Shown one piece after another: positions 46,208-54,479 of a DNA stretch of 64,000 nt (within the stretch, counting starts at the first letter, position 1; the number at the start of each line of letters is the position of its first letter). Origin of the DNA: Streptosporangium sp. NBC_01495 (lineage in GTDB: Bacteria > Actinomycetota > Actinomycetes > Streptosporangiales > Streptosporangiaceae); NCBI RefSeq assembly GCF_036250735.1, contig NZ_CP109430.1:5952001-6016000 (forward strand), read 5' to 3'. Under the pieces are notes generated by a model, which was not told where the DNA came from, did not search any database, and saw only the letters and a program-made list of their open reading frames with translations. A program made the translations under genes and the position numbers.

Positions 46208-48280
46208 ATGGATCTGCTCCTCCTCGACCTTGTCATCGTCCTCGCGGCGGCGCGGCTGTTCGGAGCGCTGGCCAGACGGCTCGGCCAGCCACCGGTCATC
46301 GGCGAGATCGTGGCGGGCATCCTGCTGGGCCCCACGCTGCTGGGCCCCCTGATCGGCGACCAGCTGTTCGGACCCGAGATGCGGCCCCCGCTGCAGGCCC
46401 TGGCCAACGTCGGCCTCGTGCTGTTCATGTTCGTCGTCGGCCTGGAGCTGGACCAGAAGCTGGTCAGGGGCAAGGGCCGGATCGCGGTGACCGTGGCGCT
46501 CGGCTCGACGGTGGTGCCGTTCGTCCTGGGGTGCGTGCTCGCGCTGGCCATCGCGGGTGAGCACGTGGGCGGCGGCAGGACGCTGCCCTTCGTGCTGTTC
46601 ATGGGCGCGGCGATGGCCGCCACCGCGTTCCCGGTGCTGGCCAGGATCCTCACCGACCGGGGGATGCAGCGCATCACGCTCGGCGGCCTCGCCCTGGCCT
46701 CGGCGGCCGTCATCGACGTGCTCGCCTGGACCGTTCTGGCGGTGGTGGTGGGCATCGCCGGGGCGGGAGAGGCCGAGGGGCAGTGGAAGGTCCTGCTCGC
46801 CCTGCCGTACGCGCTGGTGATGTTCCTGGTGGTCAAGCCACTGCTGGCCCGCCTGGTGCCCGCGTACGAGAAGGCCGGGCGGCTGACGCCCGGACTGCTC
46901 TCGCTGGTGCTCATCGGCCTGATCGGATCGGCCTGGGCCACCGAGTGGATGCACGTCCACTTCATCTTCGGGGCCTTCGTGTTCGGCACGGTGATGCCCC
47001 GCGAGGGAGCGGAGCGGCTCAACCACGAGATCCTGGAACGGCTGGAGCAGCTCGCCGTGCTGCTGCTGTTGCCGATGTTCTTCGTGGTGGCGGGCCTCAA
47101 CGTCAACCTGCGCGAGCTCGACCTGTCCAGCCTCGGCACGCTCGCCGCGATCCTGGCCGTCGCGATCGGCGGCAAGCTGCTCGGCTCCTACGCCGCCGCC
47201 CGGACGCAGCGGCTGCCCGCCCGGCAGTCCTGGACGCTGGCCGCCCTGCTCAACACGCGAGGGCTCACCGAGATCGTCATCCTCACCGTCGGCCTGCAGA
47301 AGGGCGTGCTCGACGACGAGCTGTACTCGCTGATGGTGGTCATGGCCCTCGTCACGACCGCGATGACCGGCCCGCTGGTGCGCAGGCTCTACCCGGACCG
47401 GCGGGTGGCCCGCGACATCGCCGACGCCGAACGTGCGGCCCTCGGGGTGACCGCCGCCCACCGGGTGCTGGTGATCGTGCCGGAGCCTCCCGCCGAGCAG
47501 GCCCCGCTGGTCGGCCTGGCCACCACCCTGGCCCTGTCAGCGCCCTCGGCGTCCCCGGCGTCCCCGGCGTCCTCGTCCGAGGTGGTCCTGGGCCACCTGC
47601 GCCCCTATCCGGCGGGCCGCCTGGAGGTCGGCAGCGGCCTCTCCTCGGAGCTGGCCGAGCTGGCCGAGACCCTCCACGAGCTGGAGACGCTGGCCGCCAC
47701 GGTCCGCGAGCGCGGCTCGGAGAGCAGGGTGGTGAGCCGGTTCAGCGCGGATGTGGCGGGCGAGCTGCCCGGACTGGCCTCCGGTGCCCGTCCGGACCTG
47801 CTGGTGCTGCCCGCCGGTGTCCCCGGCTACGCCGGTGTGCGCGACGGCGCCACCTGCCGCGTGGTGACCGTGGCCGTGCCATCGCCCGTATCCGAGTCCG
47901 TGCCCATACCCGAGTCGCCGTCCGTGTCGCCGTCCGTGTTCGGGCAGGCCGGGTCAGGCTCCGAGCCGGGGCCGGTGGCGGTGCACCACGGCTCGGGGGG
48001 CGACGCGGCCGCCCACGTGGCGCTCACCCTCGCGACGCTGTGGGGCCGCCCCCTGGTCGTCACCGGCGGGAACCGGGCCTCGGCACTGGCCCAGCGGCTG
48101 GCCAGGCTCGGGGTGGAGGCCACCTCGGGCCCGGTCCCCGAGGGCGCGCTGGTCGTGGCCGCCGACACCGCGAACGCCCCCGAAGGCGCCCACCTGCTGG
48201 TCCGCGCCGAGCAGGACCCCGACCCGGTCGACTGGACCGAGGCCGTCTCCGCCCTGCGCGCCCCGCTCCCGCGGCCCTGA
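46208..48280 (+). CDS. Cation:proton antiporter (CPA2/KefB type)
   Basis: 690 residues. Twelve or so membrane helices fill about residues 1-400, starting MDLLLLDLVIVLAAARLFG, with RRLGQPPVIGEIVAGILLGP and the ion-site region TEWMHVHFIFGAFVFGTVMPRE. A cytoplasmic region of about 280 residues has universal-stress-like segments (HRVLVIVPEPP, RPDLLVLPAGVPGYAG) and a Ser/Pro/Val repeat linker (SPSVSPSV). It exchanges K+ or Na+ for H+. ATG 46208 is a judgement; GTG 46199 is also open. A strong terminator follows. Confidence 0.9.
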   Translation: MDLLLLDLVIVLAAARLFGALARRLGQPPVIGEIVAGILLGPTLLGPLIGDQLFGPEMRPPLQALANVGLVLFMFVVGLELDQKLVRGKGRIAVTVALGSTVVPFVLGCVLALAIAGEHVGGGRTLPFVLFMGAAMAATAFPVLARILTDRGMQRITLGGLALASAAVIDVLAWTVLAVVVGIAGAGEAEGQWKVLLALPYALVMFLVVKPLLARLVPAYEKAGRLTPGLLSLVLIGLIGSAWATEWMHVHFIFGAFVFGTVMPREGAERLNHEILERLEQLAVLLLLPMFFVVAGLNVNLRELDLSSLGTLAAILAVAIGGKLLGSYAAARTQRLPARQSWTLAALLNTRGLTEIVILTVGLQKGVLDDELYSLMVVMALVTTAMTGPLVRRLYPDRRVARDIADAERAALGVTAAHRVLVIVPEPPAEQAPLVGLATTLALSAPSASPASPASSSEVVLGHLRPYPAGRLEVGSGLSSELAELAETLHELETLAATVRERGSESRVVSRFSADVAGELPGLASGARPDLLVLPAGVPGYAGVRDGATCRVVTVAVPSPVSESVPIPESPSVSPSVFGQAGSGSEPGPVAVHHGSGGDAAAHVALTLATLWGRPLVVTGGNRASALAQRLARLGVEATSGPVPEGALVVAADTANAPEGAHLLVRAEQDPDPVDWTEAVSALRAPLPRP

Positions 48281-48340
48281 CCGTACGCCCGCGCCTCCCG
48301 GCCGGTCCTACCTCCCCGGTCCGGCGGCCCCGAACGCACG

Positions 48341-48372
48341 CCGGGCGGCACGGCCGTGGCCGTGCCGCCCGG
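48341..48372. terminator. Bidirectional terminator between the antiporter and FHA genes
   Basis: CCGGGCGGCACGGCC at 48341-48355 pairs exactly with 48358-48372 (15 bp). A second 14-bp palindrome GAGAGGCGCCTCTC at 48378-48391 touches the FHA stop codon. Confidence 0.7.
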
Positions 48373-48389
48373 AAGGCGAGAGGCGCCTC

Positions 48390-49850
48390 TCAGCGGTTGC
48401 GGTGCGATTCGTAGCGCATGGTGCGCGAGACGCCGATCCGCACGGTGGTGCCGGGCAGGATCGCGACCGGCTCGTTAGGCGGGATGTCGTAGAAGTTGGG
48501 GTCGCCGGGCGGCTGGATCTGGGTGCCGTTGACCGATCCCAGGTCGACCAGGTTGACGTCCCAGCCGTCCAGCGCCACCCGCAGGTGGCGGCGGGAGACC
48601 GAGCCGTCGGGGCTGGTGACCTTGGCCGGGCGCACCGAGCCGTCGGCCACCTCGGGAGCACGCTCGGGGTCACGGCCCACCAGGTAGTCGGTGTCGAGCC
48701 GCAGCGTCAGGCCGTCGTCCAGGAGCAGCACCCCCAGCGGCGGGCGCGGCCCCTTGTACGGGACGAGGGTGCGCTGGACCAGCGCGATGCCGCAGACCGC
48801 GCAGTAGGGCACACGGGGGTCGTTGAAGTGGTCGTTCTTGCAGTCGACCCCGTAGACCAGCGGCCGTGCCTCGGGCTCGGCCGCGGGCCCCGCCGGGGGT
48901 TGCTCGTTCCCCGGCTGCGAGCCCCCGGGCGTCAGCAGCTCGTACTCGAACGGCTGGTCGCGCACGTCGACGGGGTCTCCGCCCATCCCGCTCGCCATCG
49001 CGGTGTCGATGTCCTCGTGGTGGACGACCGCGGGATCGGGCCCGGCGGAGGGACCTCCGGAATGGGCACCCGAGTGGCCGGGAGAGGAGAGCGGGCCCTG
49101 CGGCACCGGCTCGGAGTGCCACCCCTGCGGCTGCGGCTCGCGCCGCGGCTCCACCGGCGGGGCGACCGGCGGGTAGGGCTCGGCCGGGCCCATCGGGTAG
49201 GGCGCGGGCGGTGCGGGCTCCGGGGGTGCCGACCAGGCGGGGGGCTCCGGCCGCTCGGGCGGCGCGGGCATCGGGGTGGGAGCGGGGACCGCGGGCTCCA
49301 TCCGGGGCGCGGCCTGCTGGACGTGCTGTCCCTGGGGCGCGGCGGACTCCGCCCGCGACACGGCCCGCGGGGCGGCGCCCGCCTCGGTCAGGTCGCACGA
49401 GACCCCGCCCGCGACGATCACTCCGGAGTCCAGCCGGGACAGCGGGTGCGCGGCCCCCGCGTCGGGCAGGCGCAGCTCCACCCGGGTCACCGGGCCGGGG
49501 ACCAACCGGTCGGACCAGGTGAGCGCGTCACGCCCGGCGAGCTGGATCTCGCCGTTCGCACCGGTCACCGACGCGAACGCCGGGCCGCTGACCAGGACGG
49601 CCACTCCCCCGCCGACGGGACCGGCGACGGCGCACGCCACCGGCTCGCCCATCATGACGGCGAGGATCTGGGCGACCCGGCGGGCCAGCGCCCGGCCGTC
49701 GCCGCCGGAGGCCGCGGTCTCCCGCATCGCCCTCAGCAGATCCTCAACGACGGCCTCGGCCGCGTCGCACACCAGCAGCAGGCCACCCTCGTGGGCCACC
49801 AGCCCGTTGCCCGGAAGCGGACGCACCACCCCGAAGCCCTGGTCGGTCAC
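48390..49850 (-). CDS. FHA-domain protein with zinc-ribbon-like segment
   Basis: 486 residues. An N-terminal domain of about 165 residues (GFGVVRPLPGNGLVAHEGGLLL, then VAGPVGGGVAVLVSGPAF) of unknown type is followed by a Pro-rich disordered stretch of about 170 residues. Next come a CxxxH...CxxC segment (CKNDHFNDPRVPYCAVCG) and a C-terminal forkhead-associated domain with VGRDPE, SRRHLRVAL and GSVNGTQI, which should bind phosphothreonine peptides. It is the last gene of a three-gene unit. The GTG start overlaps the upstream stop by 4 nt and has GGAGGGAG. Confidence 0.9.
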   Translation of the reverse strand: MTDQGFGVVRPLPGNGLVAHEGGLLLVCDAAEAVVEDLLRAMRETAASGGDGRALARRVAQILAVMMGEPVACAVAGPVGGGVAVLVSGPAFASVTGANGEIQLAGRDALTWSDRLVPGPVTRVELRLPDAGAAHPLSRLDSGVIVAGGVSCDLTEAGAAPRAVSRAESAAPQGQHVQQAAPRMEPAVPAPTPMPAPPERPEPPAWSAPPEPAPPAPYPMGPAEPYPPVAPPVEPRREPQPQGWHSEPVPQGPLSSPGHSGAHSGGPSAGPDPAVVHHEDIDTAMASGMGGDPVDVRDQPFEYELLTPGGSQPGNEQPPAGPAAEPEARPLVYGVDCKNDHFNDPRVPYCAVCGIALVQRTLVPYKGPRPPLGVLLLDDGLTLRLDTDYLVGRDPERAPEVADGSVRPAKVTSPDGSVSRRHLRVALDGWDVNLVDLGSVNGTQIQPPGDPNFYDIPPNEPVAILPGTTVRIGVSRTMRYESHRNR

Positions 49851-50281
49851 AGAACTCTCCCTCCCCGGAAACGCCACCGGATGAACGGCACCCTCATGGG
49901 GCCGTTCGTCACCAACCAGATGCATACCCAGACGACGGTGAAGTGCGTCCAGAAGGCGGCCGGCGGGACCGGATCGATGAAATCAACTGCACCGGACCGT
50001 AGCAAAAAGTACAGCACAAGACCTTCGGGCACGAGCGTCAGCAGGCCGAAGAGGGTCGGCCAGTCCTTCTCCCATCTGAACTGCATCAGGAAGTGGTATA
50101 TCAGCTCCCAGACGACCCCCAGCACGGCGACCGCCGCGATGACCAGGAGGCCGTTGGCGTAGCGGCCGGAGAGCGGCCCGGAACCGGGGAGCAGCGGCAC
50201 GATCAGCAGGGTGATGACCACGCCGACGGTGGCGAGCATGAGGAGGCGCGTCTGAATACGGCCCAGCAGGGTCGGAACCAC
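49847..50281 (-). CDS. Four-helix membrane protein in the FHA operon
   Basis: 144 residues. Membrane segments are at about 13-30, 42-64, 77-96 and 108-126. An aromatic/basic cytoplasmic loop FLMQFRWEKDWPTLF lies between the second and third, and the basic end is RWRFRGGRVL. No known family is recognised. The 4-nt overlap with the FHA gene and the 22-nt gap after the flavoprotein gene suggest all three act together. AAGGAG precedes the GTG. Confidence 0.85.
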   Translation of the reverse strand: MVPTLLGRIQTRLLMLATVGVVITLLIVPLLPGSGPLSGRYANGLLVIAAVAVLGVVWELIYHFLMQFRWEKDWPTLFGLLTLVPEGLVLYFLLRSGAVDFIDPVPPAAFWTHFTVVWVCIWLVTNGPMRVPFIRWRFRGGRVL

Positions 50282-50303
50282 GGGGAACTACTCCTTACAC
50301 CGA

Positions 50304-51839
50304 TTACACCGACGAGTTGCGGGCCCACTTGAACCACTGCGAGGTCGACCGCAGCGGCCCCATCTTCTTGACGAATCCACGCCTCGCCAGGTCGTCCGCT
50401 ATCTCCTGGGCCGCGATCTGCAGGCCGAGGAAGGTGTCGACGCCGGGGAAGTAGCCGCCGAGCGTGGCCGATCCCGACGCGTAGAGGGCGCCGTCGCCGC
50501 TGGCCGTCCCCTTCACCTCGAAGTGGCGCTCCACCTCCAGCCGGCCCACCGGGTTGCGGAACGCCCCGCCGTGCTGGAGCAGGTCCGCGAAGACCCGGTG
50601 CTCGGCGATGTCGGCCTCGAGACCCGTGCAGTCGATGATGTAGTCGGACACCGGCTCCCGGACGATACCGTCGCCGCTGCGCACGTAGCTGACGAGCCGC
50701 CCGTCGCGGCTCTGCTCCACGCGGTCGACGGTGCCCTGCACGGGGTGGTAGTAGCCGCCGCTGCGGCCCGCCCGCATCTGCTCCTGCCAGCGCCGCCTGA
50801 AGGGGGTGTTGGTGCCGCCCATCTCCTTGTACTTCTTCGCCCGGTCGGCGCCCTCCAGCTTGCGCATCTGCGCCTTGAGCTGGCCGCCCCACACCGACTT
50901 GGGGTAGTTGAAGCCCTGATAGGCCCAGCCGTCCCCGCCCTTGCGGCGCGACCAGACGTGCGGGCCGTGGGAGCCGCTGACGAACGTGCGGAAGATGTGG
51001 ATGATCTGGGTCTGCAGGTTGTGCCGCTCCCGGTCGTCGAACAGCCGCTGGAGCACCCGGGAGGCGACGATGCCGCCGCCGCGGATGACCACGGTGCCCG
51101 GCCGGGTCTTCAGGAACTCGTAGACCTGCTCGTGCGGCTCGTAGGCGTTGACGACGTGCTGGTAGTCACCGTGCTTGGTACGGAACTCCTGCAGGTCGGG
51201 CAGGAACTTCAGGCCCGGGTAGCCGATCGCGACGTGCACGAAGCGCGAGCGGAAGATGATGCGCTTGGTCGGCGCCGCGCCGTCGGGCGGGGTGACCACG
51301 GTGAAGTAGCCGCCGCCCGCCCTGCGGCGGACCATCCGCACCTGGCCCTTGACCAGCATGTCCCAGTAGTTGATGCGCTTGGCCTCGCGTTCGAGGTTCT
51401 CGAAGACGGTGCCGGCGCGCGGGGTCCAGTAGTCGTTCAGCAGCGGCTCGGTGAGGATCTGCCACAGGTAGGACGGCTTCTTCTCCTTCCACGCCTCTTC
51501 CAGGGCGTAGGAGGGGAATCCCCACAGGTTGTCCGGGCGGGAGGAGGAGTCGGAGCGGATCCGCTCCCCCCGGGGGATCTGCGAGCACCTGGTGAGGAAC
51601 TCGTAGGTCTGCCACGGATGGTCGATGTTGGACACCACCCGCATCTGCGAGGTGGGGACGCCGTAGATCCTCAGATAGTCGAGCGTCACGAAGGATCCCA
51701 TGCCGCCACCGATCGTGAGAAACGGGATGTCGTACATGGGGATGCCCGCGGCCGCGACCATCTGGTCGGTCCATTCGGGGGTGCCGAGGAGATCCGGCGT
51801 CAGATCGCCGGCCGGAGCCGGTGTTTGGGGGGGTGCCAA
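50304..51839 (-). CDS. FAD/NAD(P)-binding flavoprotein of unknown substrate
   Basis: 511 residues. An N-terminal dinucleotide motif (FLTIGGGMGSFVTLDYLRIYG, about residues 40-60) and a second one (VVIRGGGIVASRVLQRL, about 250-266) suggest FAD and NAD(P) sites, as in two-Rossmann monooxygenases and lysine/ornithine hydroxylase relatives. The C-terminal LYASGSATLGGYFPGVDTFLG would cap FAD. No substrate is evident. The TTG start is supported by AGGGA 7 nt upstream. It heads the operon with the membrane and FHA genes. Confidence 0.85.
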   Translation of the reverse strand: MAPPQTPAPAGDLTPDLLGTPEWTDQMVAAAGIPMYDIPFLTIGGGMGSFVTLDYLRIYGVPTSQMRVVSNIDHPWQTYEFLTRCSQIPRGERIRSDSSSRPDNLWGFPSYALEEAWKEKKPSYLWQILTEPLLNDYWTPRAGTVFENLEREAKRINYWDMLVKGQVRMVRRRAGGGYFTVVTPPDGAAPTKRIIFRSRFVHVAIGYPGLKFLPDLQEFRTKHGDYQHVVNAYEPHEQVYEFLKTRPGTVVIRGGGIVASRVLQRLFDDRERHNLQTQIIHIFRTFVSGSHGPHVWSRRKGGDGWAYQGFNYPKSVWGGQLKAQMRKLEGADRAKKYKEMGGTNTPFRRRWQEQMRAGRSGGYYHPVQGTVDRVEQSRDGRLVSYVRSGDGIVREPVSDYIIDCTGLEADIAEHRVFADLLQHGGAFRNPVGRLEVERHFEVKGTASGDGALYASGSATLGGYFPGVDTFLGLQIAAQEIADDLARRGFVKKMGPLRSTSQWFKWARNSSV

Positions 51840-51998
51840 TTGACGTCCCTTAAGCTACATGGCCAGCCCGTTCGCTGGCCAAAACCCTAGTCCTGGTAAG
51901 AGCCGAAGACGAGTGGGACGAACAGGCATGATCTACTCCTGTCGCCCCTGTCATCGGCGAGTATCCAGTGAGACGCCTGTGAACCACCTGCGGTTCGC

Positions 51999-53129
51999 TT
52001 AAACCCCGCTGAATACGCGATTCACGTCCGAGGTCGCGAGCACACCGAAGATCTCGCCACCGCGCTCCACCAGGAGATACTCCCCGGCGGGGGATTCGCG
52101 CATGGCGTCGATCAGCGGCTCCCCCTCCAGGTCGGCGGCGAGCACCAGCGACGGCTCCAGGCTGCGCGCCAGCGAACCCGCCGTCACCCAGGGGCGGCGG
52201 CTCTCCGGGGTGGCCTCCACCGCGACCTCGTTGACGATGCCGGTGGGGTGGCCGTCGTGGTCGACCACCACCATCGCCCCCGCCTGGGCCTCCGCGGCCC
52301 GGCGCAGGGCCTCGGCCAGCGGCACGTCGCCGGTCACCGCGATGGCCCGCCTGGCCAGGGCTCGGGCGTTGACCTCGGGAATGCGGGCCCGTACGCGGGC
52401 GCCGCGCAGTGCCTGGGTGGCGCCGAACCAGATGAAGGCGGCCAGCAGCACCGACCAGATGATCATCAGGTCCGGGGACTGCCCGGTCACCAGTGCCAGC
52501 CCGACGGGGACCGCCACCAGGGCGACGGCCAGCACCCGGCCCGCCCAGGCCGCCGCGATCGTGCCGGAGACGGGCTTGCGGGTGATCTTCCAGACGCCCG
52601 CCCGCAGCATGCGCCCGCCGTCGAGGGGCAGTCCCGGCAGCAGGTTGAAGATCCCGACGATCAGGTTGGCCCCCCAGAGCTGGAAGACCAGGACGCCGAG
52701 GATCGTGCCCGGCTCGATGAACCGGGAGGCGGCGAAGCCGATCCCGGCCAGCCCGAGCGAGAGCAGCGGCCCGGCGAAGGCCACCATGAACTCCCTGCCG
52801 GGGGTCTCCGGCTCGCGCTCGATCTCCGAGACGCCGCCGAGCAGGTAGAGCGTGATGCGCCGTACCGGCAGGCCGTACATCCTGGCCACCACGCAGTGCG
52901 CCAGCTCGTGCAGGAGCACCGAGACGTACAGCAGCACCGCGAAGACGAACGCGACGACGTACGTGAGCGGGACGCTCAGGTCGGGCAGCCACGAGGCCAC
53001 CACGCCCTGGAACGAGTAGGTGATGAAGGCCGCCACGATGAACCAGGTCGGCGAGACGTAGATCGGGATGCCGAACGGCCGACCCATCCGCAGCCCCGGA
53101 TTGTCCTGGCGTGGGCTGTCGCTGCTCAC
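51999..53129 (-). CDS. Site-2 protease family metalloprotease with CBS domains
   Basis: 376 residues, M50 family. Membrane helices surround the zinc motif VLLHELAHCVVA (HExxH, about residue 65) and the third ligand region LLPGLPLDGGRML near 165. The C-terminal cytoplasmic part from about residue 230 holds two CBS motifs (VTGDVPLAEALRRAAE and VVDHDGHPTGIVNEVAV), likely sensing nucleotides. Such proteases cut membrane-anchored anti-sigma factors or other proteins inside the membrane. GTG 53129 is preferred; GTG 53159 is also open. Confidence 0.9.
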   Translation of the reverse strand: MSSDSPRQDNPGLRMGRPFGIPIYVSPTWFIVAAFITYSFQGVVASWLPDLSVPLTYVVAFVFAVLLYVSVLLHELAHCVVARMYGLPVRRITLYLLGGVSEIEREPETPGREFMVAFAGPLLSLGLAGIGFAASRFIEPGTILGVLVFQLWGANLIVGIFNLLPGLPLDGGRMLRAGVWKITRKPVSGTIAAAWAGRVLAVALVAVPVGLALVTGQSPDLMIIWSVLLAAFIWFGATQALRGARVRARIPEVNARALARRAIAVTGDVPLAEALRRAAEAQAGAMVVVDHDGHPTGIVNEVAVEATPESRRPWVTAGSLARSLEPSLVLAADLEGEPLIDAMRESPAGEYLLVERGGEIFGVLATSDVNRVFSGV

Positions 53130-53242
53130 CGCTGGCTCACCATTCCTCGTCCCATCCACCCTCAGGCCTCGATGGTACGCGCCATCGGGCCCGTGGCAGA
53201 CGCCACGAGGCACCTCGGGCACAAACTGTCGTCACCGTGACC

Positions 53243-53248
53243 TACAGT
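53243..53248 (+). promoter_or_regulatory. Leaderless -10 hexamer (TACAGT) for the RecB-like nuclease
   Basis: TACAGT ends 6 nt before the ATG at 53255 and supports this start over longer open frames. Confidence 0.55.
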
Positions 53249-53254
53249 GCGGTC

Positions 53255-54133
53255 ATGTCGCTGACCGAGCCCACGATCGTCGGAGCCCTGTCGCCGTCGC
53301 GCGCGGGTGACTTCATGACGTGCCCGCTGCTCTACCGCTTCCGGGTGATCGACCGGCTTCCCGAGCCGCCGTCGCCCGCCGCGGTGCGCGGCACGATGGT
53401 CCACTCGGTGCTGGAGCGGCTGTACGACCTGCCCGCCCCCGAGCGCACGGTCTCCGCGGCCCAGGACCTGCTGGAGCCGCAGTGGCGCAGGCTCCAGGAG
53501 GAGGAGCCCTCGTACGCCGGCATGTTCACCGGCGACGACGACCGCGCCGAGTGGCTCGCCCAGGCCCGCGCCATGCTGGAGCGTTACTTCACCCTTGAGG
53601 ACCCCACCTGCCTGGAGCCCGCCGAGCGGGAGCTGTACGTGGAGGCGGTGCTCGGCAGCGGCCTGATGCTGCGGGGCTACATCGACCGGCTGGACGTGGC
53701 GCCCACCGGCGAGGTCCGCGTCGTCGACTACAAGACCGGCAGCGCCCCCGGTCCCGCCTTCGAGGCCAAGGCGCTGTTCCAGATGAAGTTCTACGCGCTG
53801 GTCCTGTGGCGGTTGCGCGGCTCGGTGCCCCGCATGCTCCAGCTGATGTACCTCGGGGGCGGCGGCGAGGTCCTGCGCTACACCCCCGACGAGGCCGACC
53901 TGCTCGCCACCGAGCGCAAGGTCCAGGCCCTGTGGCAGGCCATCGAGCGCGCGCTGGAGACGGGCGAGTGGCGCTCCAGGCCCAGCAGGCTGTGCGGCTG
54001 GTGCAGCTACAAGGACCTGTGCCCGGAGTTCGGCGGCACTCCCCCGCCCGTCCCCGAGCGGCAGCCCGGCGACACCGTCCGCAGCAACCGGCGGCCCGCC
54101 AGGATCACGAGGGCGGCCACCGACGAGCTTTGA
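53255..54133 (+). CDS. RecB-family PD-(D/E)XK nuclease with Fe-S cysteines
   Basis: 292 residues. The nuclease core shows HSVLERLYDL (His), GYIDRLDV (Asp) and VRVVDYKTG (DYK) in the usual order. Cysteines at 23 (MTCPLLYRF) and 247, 250, 256 (CGWCSYKDLC) match the four ligands of the 4Fe-4S cluster in AddB, Cas4 and related nucleases. It is a stand-alone nuclease without helicase domains and no Cas genes are nearby, so a housekeeping repair role is most likely. It is divergent from the site-2 protease gene. Confidence 0.92.
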   Translation: MSLTEPTIVGALSPSRAGDFMTCPLLYRFRVIDRLPEPPSPAAVRGTMVHSVLERLYDLPAPERTVSAAQDLLEPQWRRLQEEEPSYAGMFTGDDDRAEWLAQARAMLERYFTLEDPTCLEPAERELYVEAVLGSGLMLRGYIDRLDVAPTGEVRVVDYKTGSAPGPAFEAKALFQMKFYALVLWRLRGSVPRMLQLMYLGGGGEVLRYTPDEADLLATERKVQALWQAIERALETGEWRSRPSRLCGWCSYKDLCPEFGGTPPPVPERQPGDTVRSNRRPARITRAATDEL

Positions 54134-54134
54134 C

Positions 54135-54151
54135 GTGCTCCCTTGGAGCAC
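54135..54151 (+). terminator. Small hairpin just after the nuclease stop
   Basis: GTGCTCC, loop CTT, GGAGCAC: perfect 7-bp arms beginning 2 nt after the stop. Confidence 0.5.
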
Positions 54152-54176
54152 ACTCGGGCCTGACGGCACTCCCGCA

Positions 54177-54205
54177 CGGGCCTTCACCCCAGGCTTGAAG
54201 GCCCG
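54177..54205 (+). terminator. Second hairpin after the nuclease gene
   Basis: CGGGCCTTC at 54177-54185 pairs exactly with 54197-54205 across an 11-nt loop. Confidence 0.6.
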
Positions 54206-54283
54206 AGCACCGGCCCGCATTCCCGGTAGCGGCCGCGGTGGGCGGCGCCGCGCGTCGCGGTGAGGCCGCGCCCCCGGCTCCCT

Positions 54284-54391
54284 CGCTCCTCGGCCCGCTT
54301 CCCCGGCGCGTCTCCACGACGCTCCTCGGCCCACTTCCCTGACGCGGCCTCGCGACGCTCCTCGGCCCGGTCCCGGGTGCGGCCTCGCGGT
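54284..54391. repeat. 36-bp imperfect tandem repeat, three units
   Basis: Units begin at 54284, 54320 and 54356, each starting CGCTCCTCGGCCC. They fill the middle of the 346-nt gap between the nuclease and the histidine kinase. No gene is seen in this gap. Confidence 0.8.
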
Positions 54392-54467
54392 GTTTCGCGG
54401 GGCGGATCCTTCGTGGGGATGAGGGGGATATCCACCTCTGGCAGGGTGGCGGCGGTGGAAGGGCGCC

Positions 54468-54473
54468 TAAATT
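54468..54473 (+). promoter_or_regulatory. Leaderless -10 hexamer (TAAATT) for the histidine kinase
   Basis: TAAATT ends 6 nt before the GTG at 54480. Confidence 0.55.
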
Positions 54474-54479
54474 GATTGT

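Noticed and set aside
53255..54133. Cas4
   Set aside because: Fe-S nuclease motifs are shared with many RecB-like proteins and no CRISPR locus is nearby.
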